DNA of 64,000 bases from an uncultured Granulosicoccus sp. (GCA_947495035.1 CANLXI010000011.1:62001-126000), one strand, 5' to 3'. Counted from the stretch's first letter, positions 17,610 to 27,231 are shown. Numbers and translations: made by a program. The notes: generated by a model from the sequence alone, not told the origin.

Positions 17610-18491
17610 CTATTCCTCGGGCAGGTCCAGTTCTTCCTGCAACAGCCGTTCGGCCTCTTCCCTGACGAGTTCGCTGTCTTCATCCACCGGCATGGCGCCG
17701 CCGAGTTCCAGCGAGGTCACTCTGTTATCGAGGCTCAGCAGGCTCAGGCGTGCCACCAGTTCTCCGCGCTTGAGATGTTCTATCTTGATCGGCAGATAAT
17801 CGAGTGAGGGGGCAAACCAGGTGCTGGTCTCGCGACTGCCGCCACTGGCATTCTGGTTCACGACCCGGATGGTTTCGATATTACCCAGCGGGGTGGATAG
17901 CATTTCCTCGCCCATGTTCGCGAATGCAACCTGTTTTATCTTGCCGCTGTCGAAAATCGACATTTCCGCTTCCTGGAAATCGTTGCGCAGCGCATTCATG
18001 ATGAACACGGTGGCGGTCAGGCGATCCAGAACCGGTTCGTTGAAGGTTTCGGTCAGTTCGTTGCCACGGTAGACGTGGGTGATCATCTGATCGTCCCAGT
18101 CGAACTCCGCATCCACCTGACGACGGCGCTCGTTGTCCTGACGATACCGGTAGCTTTGCGGTTGCAACTGGATGTCATCACCACTGCCAGCCAGGACAAA
18201 GGTGCTCTGTTCATCGATACGTCCCTTGCCGGCCAGTTTGAAGACGCCTCTGGGCTTGGTGCTGAGGCTGTAGTGCCACAGATCCCCCTCTCTGGACAGC
18301 GTCAGACGGGCCGTTCCCGCACTGATCAGATTGTTGCCGACTTCATAGACGACCTCGAATGGCGCGATATCGCCTGCCTTGATCGATTGGGCGGAAGCCG
18401 TGCCGAGCAGGGAAAAGCAGCAAAGCAGTATGGCGGCGATGGCAGGTTGCACGGTCCGGTTCAGGGCGCCGTGTAATGGCAAGCGTGTCAT
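17610..18491 (-). CDS. DUF3108 periplasmic protein
   Basis: About 293 residues: a signal peptide (AAILLCCFSLLGTASAQ) then a beta-rich DUF3108 domain (IAPFEVVYEVGNNLISAGTARLTLS, YSLSTKPRGVFKLAGKGRIDEQSTF, VLDRLTATVFIMNALRND, and a DYLPIKIEH motif near the C terminus). The family is common beside purN/purM in gammaproteobacteria, as here, where it is the last gene of a purM-purN-DUF3108 run. Its biochemical role is unknown. ATG 18491 is chosen over one 13 codons upstream because it gives a tighter signal peptide. Confidence 0.85.
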   Translation of the reverse strand: MTRLPLHGALNRTVQPAIAAILLCCFSLLGTASAQSIKAGDIAPFEVVYEVGNNLISAGTARLTLSREGDLWHYSLSTKPRGVFKLAGKGRIDEQSTFVLAGSGDDIQLQPQSYRYRQDNERRRQVDAEFDWDDQMITHVYRGNELTETFNEPVLDRLTATVFIMNALRNDFQEAEMSIFDSGKIKQVAFANMGEEMLSTPLGNIETIRVVNQNASGGSRETSTWFAPSLDYLPIKIEHLKRGELVARLSLLSLDNRVTSLELGGAMPVDEDSELVREEAERLLQEELDLPEE

Positions 18492-18599
18492 GACAGTAGT
18501 CCTGTGGGCGTTGTTAGCAGAATAGATCAATCGACATGACTTGCAGACGATTCAAGGTAAGTCGTTCGAGTTCGAGGCTGGTGACACCCTACTTGAAAT

Positions 18600-19193
18600 T
18601 CATTGGTCCATCTTGCCAACGCAAAGTTGCAAGGCTTTGATGTACAGCCCGTGCTCTTCCTGCAACACTCTTTGTGCCAGAGTGTCCGCCGTGTCGTCGG
18701 ATTCGATCGGAACCCGGACTTGCGCCACTACCGGACCTGCATCGAGTTCGGGAGATACGATATGCACACTGGCCCCGGCATGCCGATCACCGGCGGCGAT
18801 GGCGCGTGCGTGGGTATCCAGACCCGGGTACTTCGGCAGCAGTGATGGGTGGATGTTGAGCATGCGCCCCTGCCAGCGATTGACGAAGTCTTCCGTCAGG
18901 ATGCGCATGAACCCCGCCAGCACGATCCAGTCCGGTTTCACGCTCATCAGCCGCTCATGCAAGGCATCGTCAAACGCCTGACGACTGGCAAACGCCTTGT
19001 GATCGATGACGGCGGTGTCGATGCCCATCTCGCGGGCAGCCTCGATACCCGGCGCATCGGGCCGGTTGCTGATGACCAGGGTCACCCTGGCATTCAGTGC
19101 GCCGCTCAGGCAGGTCCGGGCAATGGCCACCATATTGGATCCACGACCGGAAATCAGAATGGCCAGAGTCGGGCGCGAGTCGGAATTCGTCAT
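18600..19193 (-). CDS. purN: Phosphoribosylglycinamide formyltransferase
   Basis: A 197-residue GAR transformylase using 10-formyl-THF, the third step of purine synthesis. Seen: LAILISGRGSNMVAI (phosphate loop), the catalytic Asn-x-His block in NIHPSLLPKYPGLDTHARA, and DAGPVVAQVRVPI. ATG 19193 gives the standard N terminus. It lies 46 bases after purM on the same strand, the usual purMN pairing. Confidence 0.95.
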   Translation of the reverse strand: MTNSDSRPTLAILISGRGSNMVAIARTCLSGALNARVTLVISNRPDAPGIEAAREMGIDTAVIDHKAFASRQAFDDALHERLMSVKPDWIVLAGFMRILTEDFVNRWQGRMLNIHPSLLPKYPGLDTHARAIAAGDRHAGASVHIVSPELDAGPVVAQVRVPIESDDTADTLAQRVLQEEHGLYIKALQLCVGKMDQ

Positions 19194-19239
19194 TGCGATG
19201 TCGGACAGTTGTGCAAACGGAACGCGCTGAGCGCCGCTA

Positions 19240-20289
19240 TCAGTCTTGAACGTAGCTGACGCAGGGTTCGCCGGCTTCATCCTCGATTCGGCCGATGACC
19301 CAGGCCTGCTCACCGGCATCGCGCAGGCTGTTCACCACCGCATCGGCGTCATCGGCTGCCACCACAACGGCCATGCCGATGCCGCAATTGAAGGTCTTCA
19401 GCATCTCTGCGTCGCTGATGCTGCCGGCGGTTTGCAGCCAGCCGAAAACCGGAGGCAGGCTCCAGCTGCGACGATCGATCAGAGCGGTCGTGTTCTCCGG
19501 CAGAACTCGCGGGATGTTTTCCGTCAGGCCACCGCCAGTGATGTGTGCGACCGCATGGACTTCGTGCCTGGAAAGCACCTGTGCCAGAGACCTGGCGTAG
19601 ATGCGGGTGGGAGCCAGCAGTGTCTTGCCCAGGGTGGATTCTCCCATGGGACTGCCGAGGTCATGACCTTCGATGAGCTTGCGTATCAGCGAGTAACCAT
19701 TGGAGTGCGGGCCCGACGAAGCCACGCCGACGATCAGATCGCCCGCGGCAACGGCGGAACCGTCGATGATCTCGCTCTTCTCGACCACACCCACGGCAAA
19801 ACCTGCCAGGTCGTAGTCACCGCCGGCATAGATGCCGGGCATTTCGGCGGTTTCACCCCCCAGCAGGGCAGCCCCCGATTGCACACAACCCTCGGCAATG
19901 CCGCTGATGACATCCCTGGCCTGAGAGACATCGAGCTTGCCGGTGGCGTAGTAATCGAGAAACCACAGCGGTTCGGCACCACAGACGATGATGTCATTGA
20001 CGCACATGGCGACCAGGTCGATACCGATGGTGTCATGAATGCCCAGTTCGATGGCCAGACGCAGCTTGGTACCGACACCGTCAGCACCGGAAACCATGAC
20101 GGGTTGTCGGTAGCGGTCGACCGGCAGCTCGAACAGACCACCGAATCCGCCGATACCTCCGAGGACGCCGGCGCGCTGCGTGCGTGCGACCAGCGGCTTG
20201 ATCTGCTGAACCAGGTCGTTACCTGCTGCGATGTCCACGCCAGCGTCAGCGTAGGTCATTCCGGATTTGGCTTGAGTTTTTTGAGTCAT
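19240..20289 (-). CDS. purM: Phosphoribosylformylglycinamidine cyclo-ligase
   Basis: AIR synthetase, about 349 residues; closes the imidazole ring using ATP. Landmarks: [86 protein letters not shown] and [19 protein letters not shown] 20289 is chosen; another ATG at 20313 adds eight residues, and neither has a strong ribosome binding site. It is divergent from the DUF2066 gene, the common gammaproteobacterial arrangement with hda. Confidence 0.95.
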   Translation of the reverse strand: MTQKTQAKSGMTYADAGVDIAAGNDLVQQIKPLVARTQRAGVLGGIGGFGGLFELPVDRYRQPVMVSGADGVGTKLRLAIELGIHDTIGIDLVAMCVNDIIVCGAEPLWFLDYYATGKLDVSQARDVISGIAEGCVQSGAALLGGETAEMPGIYAGGDYDLAGFAVGVVEKSEIIDGSAVAAGDLIVGVASSGPHSNGYSLIRKLIEGHDLGSPMGESTLGKTLLAPTRIYARSLAQVLSRHEVHAVAHITGGGLTENIPRVLPENTTALIDRRSWSLPPVFGWLQTAGSISDAEMLKTFNCGIGMAVVVAADDADAVVNSLRDAGEQAWVIGRIEDEAGEPCVSYVQD

Positions 20290-20467
20290 GTTCGGGTACA
20301 GCGAAACGGCCATCTAGGGCAATGCGGGGTAGGTTCAATGATACGCTTAATGCCCTGGCGGTGTTCGTGGTATACGCGCACTACCTTTTCACGATGTATA
20401 CACAGATGGCAGTCAGGCAGACATGGCGATCCCAGGCAGCAGCATGAATCCAGGCAGGTTGACACAC

Positions 20468-21700
20468 ATGATCAAGGGGACGCCGCCTGTCGTGGCGATG
20501 CGTATCGCCGGATCCGGCACCGGTCTCTGTTCCTTGCGCTCGCGCCTCGGCCTGCCGGGCACGGCGATGCTGCTGATGCTGCTCGCTGTTTGCCTGCTGA
20601 CACAGAGCGGCATCGCCAGCGCGCAGGCAGACGCTTTTTCGGTAGAGGTGGCTGTGGCTGATCGAGGGGTTGCCGAGCAGCAGGACGCCTACGTCTCCGC
20701 CTTTCGTCGAGTGCTGCTGAACAACAGTGGTGACAAGACGCTGCTGAATCGGGACGATGTGCGCGAAGGGCTCAAGCAGGCAGAGCAATATGTGTCAGGT
20801 TTCTCGTACCGAACGCCGCCACCGGGTACGGTCATCAGCTCGGACACCCCGATCACCGAGGCTGTACGGGAATCGGGCCAGGCGACGCAACTGATGCTGG
20901 TCACCTTCGACCGTCAGTCGGTATTGCAGCTGATCGAAGGACAGCCGGCGGCCGGTCGTGACGAGGAGCCGGTTGCCGCACCGCTGCGTACCGATAGTGC
21001 CCTGGTCTGGCTGCTGGTGCAGGATGATGGCAGGGACATCATGATCAGCGATCCGGCAGCCGCCAATGTGCAGGCAAGGGCACGCGAGATTGCCGGCGCA
21101 GCCGGGGTCTCCCTGGTCTTTCCGGCGGGCGACGAAGAGGATCAGCTGGCATTGGGTCTGGAGGACCTGCTGGTCAAGGATGTCACACGAATCGCAGCCG
21201 CCTCCGAGCGCTATGCGCAGGACACGGTGCTGTTCGGTACCCTGGCGCGCAACGGTGCGCAGGGATGGCGCAGTACCTGGGTCAGGATGCTTGGTGAAAA
21301 TCAGCAGGAACAGAACTTCGACACGGCCAGTCTGGATGAGGCGCTCAAGCGGGGTCTGTCCCTGTTGTCCGACACCGGGCGAATCGATGAGAGCTACCGC
21401 TATGGCGGGCAAGCCGTTTCCGATACCGAGGCACTGGTTTGGGTCGGGTCCTTGAATTCCACCAGCGACTACGCCACCATGATGAGATTCCTGGAAGAAC
21501 TCCCTTCGGTCAGCACCGTGTATCCGAAAGAGATCAGTGATACGTCGATGGTCTTCGCCGTGCTGCCACGCAGTGCGCTGACCGATGTCGAGTCCGCTCT
21601 GGTGACACAGAACTGGCTGCGACGTACAGCGCCTCCAGTGAGCGATCGCCCTGACTCGCTGAGTCAGAATGCCGACCTGGCCCTGGAATTCGGGCGCTAG
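20468..21700 (+). CDS. DUF2066 periplasmic protein
   Basis: About 410 residues with an N-terminal export signal (TAMLLMLLAVCLLTQSGIASAQA) followed by a DUF2066 domain: FSVEVAVADRGVAEQQDAYVSAFRRVLLNNSGDKTLLNRDDV, EQYVSGFSYRTPP, and a C-terminal part ending NWLRRTAPP. The start is uncertain (ATGs at 20423, 20444, 20468 and 20498), and all give a long n-region. It is conserved between purM and hda in many gammaproteobacteria, with no established function. hda follows after 29 bases. Confidence 0.82.
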   Translation: MIKGTPPVVAMRIAGSGTGLCSLRSRLGLPGTAMLLMLLAVCLLTQSGIASAQADAFSVEVAVADRGVAEQQDAYVSAFRRVLLNNSGDKTLLNRDDVREGLKQAEQYVSGFSYRTPPPGTVISSDTPITEAVRESGQATQLMLVTFDRQSVLQLIEGQPAAGRDEEPVAAPLRTDSALVWLLVQDDGRDIMISDPAAANVQARAREIAGAAGVSLVFPAGDEEDQLALGLEDLLVKDVTRIAAASERYAQDTVLFGTLARNGAQGWRSTWVRMLGENQQEQNFDTASLDEALKRGLSLLSDTGRIDESYRYGGQAVSDTEALVWVGSLNSTSDYATMMRFLEELPSVSTVYPKEISDTSMVFAVLPRSALTDVESALVTQNWLRRTAPPVSDRPDSLSQNADLALEFGR

Positions 21701-21729
21701 TACCTGTCGCGGACGTAGCAGAACCAACC

Positions 21730-22455
21730 ATGCATTCTCATCCTCAATTGACGCTGGCACTGGATACGGCACCGGCTGTCTCCTTCGACAGCTTTCATGT
21801 GGACAGCTCCACGGCACTGGTCCGGGACAGCCTGCGCGCCTTCGTCAATGGTCAACTGAAAGAGCAGCAGATTTTCCTGTGGGGCGAGTCGGGTACCGGC
21901 AAGACGCACCTGCTCAGTGCTGCCTGTCAGGCGCTGGCACAACGTGGCTATCGTGTGGCCTACATTCCCGGAGAGATGGTCAACGAACCCGGTGCCCTGG
22001 ATGGCATGGAGCAGGTCGAACTGCTGTGCTTCGACGATCTGCAGCGTCTCGATCATGCCTCCGAAGTGGACCTCTTTCATTGCATCAACCGCTGCCGCGA
22101 GGCGGAGACACGCCTGATTCTGGCAGCTGATCGGGCACCGGACCAATTGGGCCTGAAATTGGCGGATCTGCAGACCCGGCTCGGTTGGGGACTGGTCTGC
22201 CACACCCAGTTCATGGACGAAGACGGTTTGCGTGAAGCGTTTCGCAAGGAGATCCAGGCGCGATCGCTGGAAGCCAGTGACGAAGTGCTCGGTTATGTCA
22301 TGCGCCGGTTTCCGCGACGCATGGCTGCGCTGAAGAGCATCGTCAAGACGCTTGATGAGGTGTCGCTGAGCGAACAGCGGCGCATCACCGTGCCCTTCGT
22401 GAAGAGCATCTTCGGTGAAGCCGAACGCGCGGCCTTGCAGGGGCGATTGCGCTAG
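21730..22455 (+). CDS. hda: DnaA regulatory inactivator Hda
   Basis: A 241-residue AAA+ protein homologous to DnaA domain III; with the DNA-loaded beta clamp it triggers hydrolysis of DnaA-ATP. The N-terminal QLTLAL (6-11) matches the clamp-binding motif. Walker A is GESGTGKT (52-59), Walker B is LLCFDDLQ, and sensor regions lie in RLILAADRAP and FPRRMAALKSIVKTLD. The intact Walker A differs from the degenerate loop of E. coli Hda as I remember it. There is no DnaA domain IV, so it is not dnaA. Confidence 0.93.
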   Translation: MHSHPQLTLALDTAPAVSFDSFHVDSSTALVRDSLRAFVNGQLKEQQIFLWGESGTGKTHLLSAACQALAQRGYRVAYIPGEMVNEPGALDGMEQVELLCFDDLQRLDHASEVDLFHCINRCREAETRLILAADRAPDQLGLKLADLQTRLGWGLVCHTQFMDEDGLREAFRKEIQARSLEASDEVLGYVMRRFPRRMAALKSIVKTLDEVSLSEQRRITVPFVKSIFGEAERAALQGRLR

Positions 22456-22534
22456 CGCGTCCCTTGCCGAGCGGCCCGGTGGGCACAATACCCGGCAGTG
22501 AGGCGCTCGCCATGCCTGTCGAGCGACGCGGCCG

Positions 22535-22951
22535 CTAGTCGACGGGCTTGCGCTGTTCCGGCGGCGTTGGCGTGTAACGGGCATACAGGCTGCTGCCGAG
22601 CAGCAGCAGCAGGCTGAACACCACCATGCTCATGCCCAGCCACCGCTCCAGAGCCTGCTGGTTGTACCAGACATCGACACCGATGACAAAGTAGAGCAGG
22701 CTCAGAAAACCTACCCACTGATGGGTGTAGCGCCGCGCGTGGAGGATGCCGCGCAGGGGGAACAGCAATGGAACGGCCAGGGCCACGAGTACCAGCGAAC
22801 GCGGCACCTGCTCGGTCGGAGCCAGCCAGGTGAACCAGTTGATGATCAGCAGGAGCAGGCCGAAGTAGCCGGTCAGGGTCAGCACCCTGCCGACAGCTGC
22901 GTGTCGTGGTGATTCGTAACGTGGCTTGCGAGCTTTCTTCGGGTGGCTCAT
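22535..22951 (-). CDS. DUF2069 inner-membrane protein
   Basis: A 138-residue membrane protein with four hydrophobic segments (LTGYFGLLLLIINWFTWLA, SLVLVALAVPLLFPLRGIL, FLSLLYFVIGVDVWY, SMVVFSLLLLLGSSLYARY). RYTHQWVGFLSLLYF is a conserved DUF2069 region. It overlaps wrbA by 4 bases (ATGA) and follows it in the same transcript, a pairing common in gammaproteobacteria. Function unknown. Confidence 0.87.
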   Translation of the reverse strand: MSHPKKARKPRYESPRHAAVGRVLTLTGYFGLLLLIINWFTWLAPTEQVPRSLVLVALAVPLLFPLRGILHARRYTHQWVGFLSLLYFVIGVDVWYNQQALERWLGMSMVVFSLLLLLGSSLYARYTPTPPEQRKPVD

Positions 22952-23577
22952 GAGGCCTCCCTGCGCCGTTCGACAGCCAGTTGCCCGGCCAGGGTGGCGA
23001 CCCGGGAGCCCAGTGCCCGGCACAGTCGGGTTTCCGCCTCGTTCAGCGCGGCCTTGCCGTCTTCTCCCGATACATGACTGGCACCATAGGGTGTACCGCC
23101 GCGCGTGGTCTGCATCAGTTCGGGGTTGGAATAGGGCAGACCGCAGATCAGCATGCCATGGTGCAGCAGGGGCACCATCATGCTCAGCAGAGTGGCCTCC
23201 TGACCACCGTGCATGCTGCCGGTGGAGGTGAAGGCGGCGGCAGGCTTGCCGCTCAGAGTGCCGGCAAACCAGTGTTCGGTGGTCTGATCCAGAAAGTGCT
23301 TGAGCGAGGCAGACATGTTGCCGAAATGTGTGGGACTGCCGATGATCAGACCATCGCAGCCGGGCAGGTCGGCGAGCTCGACATGTGGAGCACCGCTGTC
23401 GGGCACGGGCGGCAGGCGCTCCGCACTGCGATCGCCCACCTTGGGCGCGGCGCGAAGTACCGCAGTACAGCCCGCTTGCGATTCCACACCACGGCCAATC
23501 TGCTGTGCCATCCGGTAAGTGTTGCCGCCATTGCTGTCATACACGATCAGAATGCGGATCTTGTTGTCGCGCGTCAT
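22948..23577 (-). CDS. wrbA: NAD(P)H:quinone oxidoreductase, WrbA family
   Basis: A 209-residue flavodoxin-fold quinone reductase using FMN. Seen: ILIVYDSNGGNTYRMAQ (phosphate-binding loop), YDGLIIGSPTHFGNM in the form CDGLIIGSPTHFGNM, FLDQTTEHWFAGTLSGKPAAAFTSTGSMHGGQEAT, and HGMLICGLPYSNPEL with GGTPYGASHVSG, all characteristic of WrbA. It probably limits semiquinone formation by two-electron reduction. It is divergent from the ATPase gene and coupled to the DUF2069 gene. Confidence 0.93.
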   Translation of the reverse strand: MTRDNKIRILIVYDSNGGNTYRMAQQIGRGVESQAGCTAVLRAAPKVGDRSAERLPPVPDSGAPHVELADLPGCDGLIIGSPTHFGNMSASLKHFLDQTTEHWFAGTLSGKPAAAFTSTGSMHGGQEATLLSMMVPLLHHGMLICGLPYSNPELMQTTRGGTPYGASHVSGEDGKAALNEAETRLCRALGSRVATLAGQLAVERRREAS

Positions 23578-23732
23578 GCGTACTGGTACTCATTCTTGCT
23601 GCCTCTGGTTCAACGAGTGTGTCACATCCGCGCCGGACTTCGTGACCTGGACGATACCTTGCACCTCGATCCTTCACGGTCCGAGCCCTTCAGTCGATAA
23701 AGAGCAGTAACTCTCACCCGCAGAACCGCCCT

Positions 23733-25532
23733 GTGCTAACTGAAGATGCAAAACGATTTGCTGACCCCGTCACCGGCAAGCTGGAGCTGGAAGCGGTGCT
23801 CGACGGCCTGCTGATCGATGGCCTGATCGAGGAGTCCAACAGCTCGCTACTGCGCTCCATCGCCCGGCCCGCCGCAGGCAAGCCGCAAGTCGGCCCCCTG
23901 GAACGCATTGCTGCCGGTGGCTGGAGCAATGCCCATGATCCGGCGCAGAAGATCGACCTGGAATTCCTGACGCGCTGGCTGGCACGCAAGACGAATCTGC
24001 CGTGGAAGCGAATCGACCCCCTGCAGATCGATGTACCCGCCGTGACCGCCGTCATGTCCCATGCCTATGCCAGTCGCTTCAATGTGATCTGCGTCGAGGT
24101 TGCGCCCGATCATGTGGTGTTCGGCACGGCAGAACCGTTCTACAACGAGTGGCAGCACGAGCTGCAACGCGTCCTGCAGAAGGAAATCCGGCTGGTCATC
24201 TGCAACCCGGCGGATATCCGGCGCTACCTGCAGGAGCTGTATTCGGTGTCCCGTTCGGTGCTCGGCGCCAAGAAGGACCAGGGCTATCAGTCCAGTGCCG
24301 TGCAGAACCTGGAACAGCTCATGGAACTGGGGCGCGGCGGCAAGCTGGAAGCCAATGACAGTCATGTGGTGAGCATCGTCGACTGGTTGCTGCAATACGC
24401 CTACGAACAGCGCGCCAGTGACATCCATCTGGAGCCGCGGCGGGAGACCGGTGCGGTGCGTTTTCGTATCGATGGCGTGATGCAGCAGGTGTACGACATG
24501 CCCGGAGCGGTCATGGCGGCGGTGACCAGTCGCCTGAAAATTCTGGGCAGACTCGATGTGGCGGAGAAGCGGCGACCCCAGGATGGTCGTCTGAAGACCC
24601 GCAATGGCGAAGGCAAGGAGGTGGAGCTGAGGATATCCACCATGCCGACCGCGTTCGGGGAAAAGATGGTCATGCGAATCTTCGACCCGGAAGTGCTGGT
24701 CAAGGATCAGAGCCAGCTGGGATTCGATTCGCGCGAGGCGGATATCTGGAATGGCATGATTCGCCAACCCAACGGCATTCTGCTGGTGACCGGGCCGACC
24801 GGTTCGGGCAAGACGACCACTCTGTACAGCTCGCTGCAACTGCTGGCCACACCCGATGTCAACGTCTGCACCATCGAAGACCCCATCGAACTGGTCGTGC
24901 CGGCCTTCAATCAGATGCAGGTGCAGCACAATATCGAGCTGGACTTTGCCGCCGGTGTGCGAACCCTGCTCAGACAGGATCCGGACATCATCATGGTGGG
25001 TGAAATCCGCGATCTGGAAACGGCGCAGATGGCGGTGCAGGCCGCCTTGACCGGTCATCTGGTGCTCTCGACACTGCATACCAATGATGCGGCATCGGCG
25101 GTGACGCGACTGCTGGAACTCGGCATTCCCTACTATCTGATCCGCTCGACCCTGATCGGGGTGGTTGCGCAGCGCCTGATCCGTACCTTCTGTCCGCATT
25201 GTGTCAGCCAGCAGCCCATGGACGAGCAGCAGTGGCAATCGCTGATGGCGCCCTGGAAAGCGCAGACACCTGCGCATATGCACGTGCCGAATGGGTGTCT
25301 GGAATGTCGCAACACCGGCTTTCTGGGGCGTGCCGGTATCTACGAGCTGTTGCAGATGTCGCCGGGGGTGAAGAATCTGGTGACCCCGGATGTGCATCTG
25401 GAAGACCTGCGCAAGCAGGCCTACAAGGACGGCATGCGTCCCATGCGCATCAGTGGGCTCGGCAAGGTCGCGCAGGGCAAGACCAGTTTCGAAGAAGTGC
25501 TCAAGGTGACGCCGGCGCCATTGCTCGATTGA
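23733..25532 (+). CDS. GspE/PilB-family secretion or pilus assembly ATPase
   Basis: A 599-residue hexameric AAA-type ATPase that powers type II secretion or type IV pilus extension. The N-terminal part (to about 200) contains an MshEN/GspE-N-like region. The core has the Asp box (EQRASDIHLEPR, 225-236), Walker A GPTGSGKT (354-361), Asp/Glu box (NVCTIEDPIE), Walker B (DIIMVGEIRD) and His box (GHLVLSTLHTNDAA). Four Cys (487, 490, 522, 525) form the zinc knuckle of GspE/PilB. The GTG start at 23733 is the first plausible one. No pilin, GspD or GspF gene is adjacent, so its machine is unknown. Confidence 0.88.
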   Translation: MLTEDAKRFADPVTGKLELEAVLDGLLIDGLIEESNSSLLRSIARPAAGKPQVGPLERIAAGGWSNAHDPAQKIDLEFLTRWLARKTNLPWKRIDPLQIDVPAVTAVMSHAYASRFNVICVEVAPDHVVFGTAEPFYNEWQHELQRVLQKEIRLVICNPADIRRYLQELYSVSRSVLGAKKDQGYQSSAVQNLEQLMELGRGGKLEANDSHVVSIVDWLLQYAYEQRASDIHLEPRRETGAVRFRIDGVMQQVYDMPGAVMAAVTSRLKILGRLDVAEKRRPQDGRLKTRNGEGKEVELRISTMPTAFGEKMVMRIFDPEVLVKDQSQLGFDSREADIWNGMIRQPNGILLVTGPTGSGKTTTLYSSLQLLATPDVNVCTIEDPIELVVPAFNQMQVQHNIELDFAAGVRTLLRQDPDIIMVGEIRDLETAQMAVQAALTGHLVLSTLHTNDAASAVTRLLELGIPYYLIRSTLIGVVAQRLIRTFCPHCVSQQPMDEQQWQSLMAPWKAQTPAHMHVPNGCLECRNTGFLGRAGIYELLQMSPGVKNLVTPDVHLEDLRKQAYKDGMRPMRISGLGKVAQGKTSFEEVLKVTPAPLLD

Positions 25533-25583
25533 GATTGCGGCGAGGCTGCAGGATAATCCGGACATCTGATTGACGGACTATCC

Positions 25584-26117
25584 TTGCCGGTGACGACTGC
25601 GCCTCCTCTGCTGCTGCGAGCAGCCACCCCTGACGACGTTCAGGCCATGACGGACATCTACGCCCGACACGTGTTGCACGGGACGGGCAGTTTCGAGGAG
25701 GTGCCGCCCGATCACCGGGAAATGCTGCAACGCTTCAGTCAGCGGGAAGCGGCATCCTATCCGACCCTGATTGCCGAACGCGGCGGTCAGGTGGCCGGTT
25801 TTGCCTATGCCGGCAACTACAAGCCGCGATCGGCCTATCGCTTCACCGTGGAGGACTCCGTCTACATTGCGCCTGAATGCATCGGTCAGGGAGTAGGTCG
25901 TCAGCTGCTCGAGGAACTGATCTCGATCTGCATCCGTGCGGGGTACCGTCAGATGATCTCGGTGATCGGTGACAGCGCCAACCACGCCTCCATCAGCCTG
26001 CACGAACGCTGCGGCTTCGTATACATCGGTACCGCCAGGGGACTGGGGTTCAAGCATGGCAAGTGGCTGGACATCGTCTACATGCAGCGTGAACTGCATC
26101 GCCCCGGATCTGTCTGA
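25584..26117 (+). CDS. GNAT N-acetyltransferase, phosphinothricin-acetyltransferase type
   Basis: About 177 residues. LLLRAATPDDVQAMTDIYARHVLHGTGSFEEVPP is the typical N terminus of Pat-like acetyltransferases that acetylate the amino group of small amino acids such as methionine sulfoximine. The acetyl-CoA loop is ECIGQGVGRQLLEELI, followed by ISVIGDSANHASISLHERCGFVYIGTARGLGFKHGKWLD. The start is probably TTG 25584 or GTG 25590. It begins 51 bases after the ATPase gene on the same strand. Confidence 0.88.
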   Translation: MPVTTAPPLLLRAATPDDVQAMTDIYARHVLHGTGSFEEVPPDHREMLQRFSQREAASYPTLIAERGGQVAGFAYAGNYKPRSAYRFTVEDSVYIAPECIGQGVGRQLLEELISICIRAGYRQMISVIGDSANHASISLHERCGFVYIGTARGLGFKHGKWLDIVYMQRELHRPGSV

Positions 26118-26184
26118 ACTGACATCTGTGCGGTGCATGACTATCCGCTTGATGACAGACATACTGTTTCGCAAGTAACATCGG

Positions 26185-26202
26185 GATCGGAATGGTCCGA
26201 TC
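26185..26202. promoter_or_regulatory. Inverted repeat upstream of the JmjC-like gene
   Basis: GATCGGA-ATGG-TCCGATC, perfect 7-bp arms around 4 bases, centred about 36 bases before the ATG at 26230. It could be an operator or an RNA hairpin in the leader. Confidence 0.4.
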
Positions 26203-26229
26203 GCCTCACCTTTGAATCAAGAGATCAGC

Positions 26230-27231
26230 ATGTCAGATCAGCAGACTTCGAGCCCCATCGACTGGAGCGATGAGCAGTATCGGCAATTCGGCCTGGTACC
26301 GCAGATCACCCCGCACGGCTACCATGAGCTGTCGCTGTTCCGCACCGAAACCCTGATTGCGCTGCTCGACGAGTACCCCCGTCGGCATCTGCAGGCCTAT
26401 TCGATGGGGACCGACCCGGAGAACAACAGCGACTGGCGACAGGTCGATATTGCCGAAGGTACATCGGGCGCCGATCTGTGGCGGGCCGTGGAGACGGGTC
26501 GTATCTGGTTGAACCTGGTGCATATCGAAGAGAATCGCGCCGAGTATCGGGAACTGATCGATGCCATGTATGCACATCTTGGCGAGCACTGCCCGCATCT
26601 GCAGAACCCGAAGGGTACCCACAGTGCCTTGTTGATCAGCTCCCCCGGCGCGCAGGTCTACTACCACCTGGATGCCGAGCCCAACATGTTGTGGCATCTG
26701 CGCGGGCAGAAGGATGTCTGGCTGTATCCGGCCATGGATCTGGAACTGGTTCCACAGGACTATCTCGAGGATATCTACGCCGGTGAAATCGGCGAGAACC
26801 TGCCCTACAAGGCGGCGTTCGATCAACAGGCCATGCACTGTCGCCTGCAGCCAGGCGATGCCGCCTCCTGGCCGCACAACGGCCCGCACCGTATCGTCAA
26901 TGTGGACATGAATGTCTCATTGGCCACCAGCTATTACACACCGGTGGTCTATCGGCGACAGTATGTGCAACTGGCCAATCGTTTCATCCTGCGAAATCTG
27001 GGAATACGCAATCGCAGCATGGCCGAAGAGGGCGTGGTACCGGCTGTCAAACGCATGAGCTACCGCATTCTGAACAGGATCCGTCCGTTCAGGCGACGTG
27101 AACGCTCGGCCAGCTACATCACCGATCTGCAACTGGACCCGGATGCCCCGTTGAGTCTGCGCAAGTTGTCCGAGCCGCGTCTGGCCTCCTTTGCCCGCAA
27201 GAGCGCAGCTGATGGCGGGCAGGCAGTGTGA
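26230..27231 (+). CDS. JmjC/cupin-like putative Fe(II)/2-oxoglutarate oxygenase
   Basis: A 333-residue soluble protein. The central region SSPGAQVYYHLDAEPNMLWHLRGQ contains H146-x-D148, and GPHRIVNVDMN provides H220, matching the HxD...H metal triad of JmjC/cupin_8-like oxygenases. GQKDVWLYP is the strand usually found after HxD in that family. The basic C terminus (RIRPFRRRERS near 283-293) is unusual. ATG 26230 is favoured over TTG 26212. The stop overlaps the next start by 4 bases (GTGA), so it is coupled to the CelD-like acetyltransferase. The substrate is not evident; the family call is from motif only. Confidence 0.65.
   Translation: MSDQQTSSPIDWSDEQYRQFGLVPQITPHGYHELSLFRTETLIALLDEYPRRHLQAYSMGTDPENNSDWRQVDIAEGTSGADLWRAVETGRIWLNLVHIEENRAEYRELIDAMYAHLGEHCPHLQNPKGTHSALLISSPGAQVYYHLDAEPNMLWHLRGQKDVWLYPAMDLELVPQDYLEDIYAGEIGENLPYKAAFDQQAMHCRLQPGDAASWPHNGPHRIVNVDMNVSLATSYYTPVVYRRQYVQLANRFILRNLGIRNRSMAEEGVVPAVKRMSYRILNRIRPFRRRERSASYITDLQLDPDAPLSLRKLSEPRLASFARKSAADGGQAV

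Noticed and set aside
26230-27231. Aspartyl/asparaginyl hydroxylase or transcription factor function for the JmjC-like protein
   Set aside because: Only the metal-site pattern is visible; nothing identifies the substrate.
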